Shown piece after piece: positions 6,705-7,568 of a stretch of 7,568 nt of DNA. A program made the position numbers and the translations under genes. Position 1 is the first letter of the stretch, and every line of letters begins with the position of its first letter. The notes beneath the pieces are model-generated. The model was not told where the DNA came from. It did not search any database and saw only the letters and a program-made list of their open reading frames with translations. The DNA comes from Dehalococcoidia bacterium (GTDB taxonomy: Bacteria; Chloroflexota; Dehalococcoidia; Dehalococcoidales; RBG-16-60-22), in NCBI GenBank assembly GCA_030605045.1, contig JAUWBK010000054.1:1-7568 (forward strand), read 5' to 3'.

Positions 6705-6720
6705 CAAAAGGAGGGAATAA

Positions 6721-7257
6721 GTGAAAAGAAACAGGTTGTTTAAGTTAGTGGCTAGTGCTTGTTTGGTAGCGTTAATAATACCCTTAATGGCTAGCTGTGC
6801 TGCACCTGCCCCTGCGCCAGCACCAGCCCCTGCGCCGGCGCCGGTTCCTACGGGACCACCACAGGTAAACTGGGTTATGCAGACTTCGGAGACTAGCTTG
6901 AAGGGTCCTTTTGTCATCGAATTTGTGGAGATGGCCCGGCTAATTGCCGCACGGACCGACGGTAAGTTCAATGTTCGCATCGTCCTTGCCAAAGAACTGG
7001 GCATTGACCGTGACGAGTTCCCACAGGCTCTTGCCGGAGGTACAGTGGATACGGCCTGGTTGTACACCTCGGTACTAGGCGGTATCTATTCGTTCGTCGG
7101 TGTCTTCAACTTACCTTATCTGACCACTGATCAGTACAGTACCTTCAAGGTAGAAGAGGCGATTAGACCCATGCTCGCCGATGCCATGGAGGGTTTTCCG
7201 GTTACCTGGTTATTCCACCGACACAGTTCTTCGCCTGGCTTCCTCAGGATATACTGA
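6721..7257 (+). CDS. TRAP transporter DctP-type solute-binding lipoprotein, N-terminal part (frame broken)
   Basis: The product is the extracytoplasmic solute receptor of a tripartite ATP-independent periplasmic (TRAP) transporter, which captures carboxylates or related acids for uptake. The signal peptide has Lys/Arg at 2-8, a hydrophobic stretch at 9-23 and a lipobox ending at Cys26. Seven Ala-Pro units (28-41) then tether the domain to the membrane. From about residue 48 the DctP fold starts (VNWVMQTSE, then GKFNVRIVLAKELG). The start is GTG at 6721, with AAGGAGGG at 6708-6715 and 5 nt spacing. This frame stops at TGA 7255-7257 after 178 residues, about half the family length. The DctP sequence continues in another frame (next entry), so the gene is frameshifted. 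It is probably co-transcribed with the DUF4392 gene, 94 nt upstream. Confidence 0.82.
   Translation: MKRNRLFKLVASACLVALIIPLMASCAAPAPAPAPAPAPAPVPTGPPQVNWVMQTSETSLKGPFVIEFVEMARLIAARTDGKFNVRIVLAKELGIDRDEFPQALAGGTVDTAWLYTSVLGGIYSFVGVFNLPYLTTDQYSTFKVEEAIRPMLADAMEGFPVTWLFHRHSSSPGFLRIY
6802..6843 (+). repeat. Ala-Pro codon repeat in the lipoprotein linker
   Basis: Fourteen codons alternate Ala (GCN) and Pro (CCN), giving seven Ala-Pro units directly after the lipid-anchored cysteine region. The third codon positions vary, so the repeat is kept at protein level and is not a simple DNA microsatellite. It acts as a rigid spacer. Confidence 0.85.
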
Positions 7258-7568
7258 GCCGGGAACCTATCCCGAATCTGGCTGACCTCAGCGGCCTCAA
7301 GGTAAGGGTATGGCGCGACCTGGACGGAGACCTAATTCGAGCTTTGGGCGGAGAACCCGTTTACATGCCTATCGCTGAAGTTTATACCGCCATGCAGCGC
7401 GGTGTGGTAGATGCTCTCAATACCGGACCTCAAGCCATGGCTTCCAATTCAATGTGGGAAATCGGCAAATCTTATTACGCCGTCCGTCTCGAGCCCGGTG
7501 GTGCTTGGAACTGCGTCAACTCGGAAAAGTGGTTGTCTCTGCCTCCTGAGTACCAGACCGTGCTTATG
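7221..7568 (+). CDS. TRAP transporter DctP-type solute-binding protein, continuation in shifted frame, cut by right edge
   Basis: From about 7221 the DctP homology continues in the frame beginning at position 7224 (CAG TTC TTC). It reads QFFAWLP, then EPIPNLADLSGLKVRVW, where the Arg encoded at 7305-7307 is the conserved substrate-carboxylate-binding Arg of DctP proteins. EVYTAMQRGVVDALNTG, the family's signature region, follows. This frame is open from 7167 (after a TAG at 7164-7166) to the window end. There is no start codon or ribosome binding site at the junction, so it is not a separate gene. A single missing base between about 7210 and 7226 would restore one continuous protein with the entry at 6721. 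A sequencing or assembly error, or a recent mutation, explains it best; the 7-nt slippery motif of programmed -1 frameshifting is not evident. Confidence 0.75.

Noticed and set aside
6645..7067. A 140-codon minus-strand ORF with a Gly-Ala repeat
   Set aside because: The repeat is the reverse-strand reading of the lipoprotein's Ala-Pro linker; the plus-strand gene has a signal peptide, lipobox and ribosome binding site.

Overview
The window reads as bacterial accessory metabolism. It has compact genes, short intergenic gaps, strong GGAGG-type ribosome binding sites and near-consensus sigma-70 promoters. The substrate-binding lipoprotein on the right has an (Ala-Pro)n linker directly after the lipobox cysteine. 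I have mostly seen that style in Chloroflexota (Dehalococcoidia-like) metagenomes, so that lineage is my guess; nothing in the window proves it.

Layout. On the minus strand, an SDR-family oxidoreductase (1042-1866) is followed 29 nt later by a PLP-dependent D-threonine aldolase / D-serine dehydratase (DSD1)-like enzyme (1012 down to 1, cut by the left edge). A 297-bp divergent promoter region (1867-2163) separates them from the plus-strand genes. On the plus strand come an acetoacetyl-CoA synthetase (2164-4125), then a consensus promoter with a short leader that ends in an intrinsic terminator (4150-4279), a second DSD1-like enzyme (4388-5551), a D-glutamate cyclase-like DUF4392 protein (5607-6626), and a DctP-type TRAP transporter lipoprotein (6721 to the right edge) whose reading frame is broken near 7220.

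How the genes may work together. Two DSD1-fold enzymes and a D-glutamate cyclase-like protein beside a TRAP solute-binding protein suggest uptake and breakdown of a D-amino acid, 3-hydroxy amino acid or related carboxylate. The acetoacetyl-CoA synthetase and the SDR could handle downstream acyl or keto products. This pathway is inference; no substrate can be read from the sequence.

The points most worth a second look are: the leader at 4184-4280, whose 5' arm can pair with the left arm of the terminator; the second DSD1-like enzyme, which has Ser-x-Ser where the family has its metal ligands; the frameshift in the TRAP lipoprotein; and two very short upstream ORFs with strong Shine-Dalgarno sequences.
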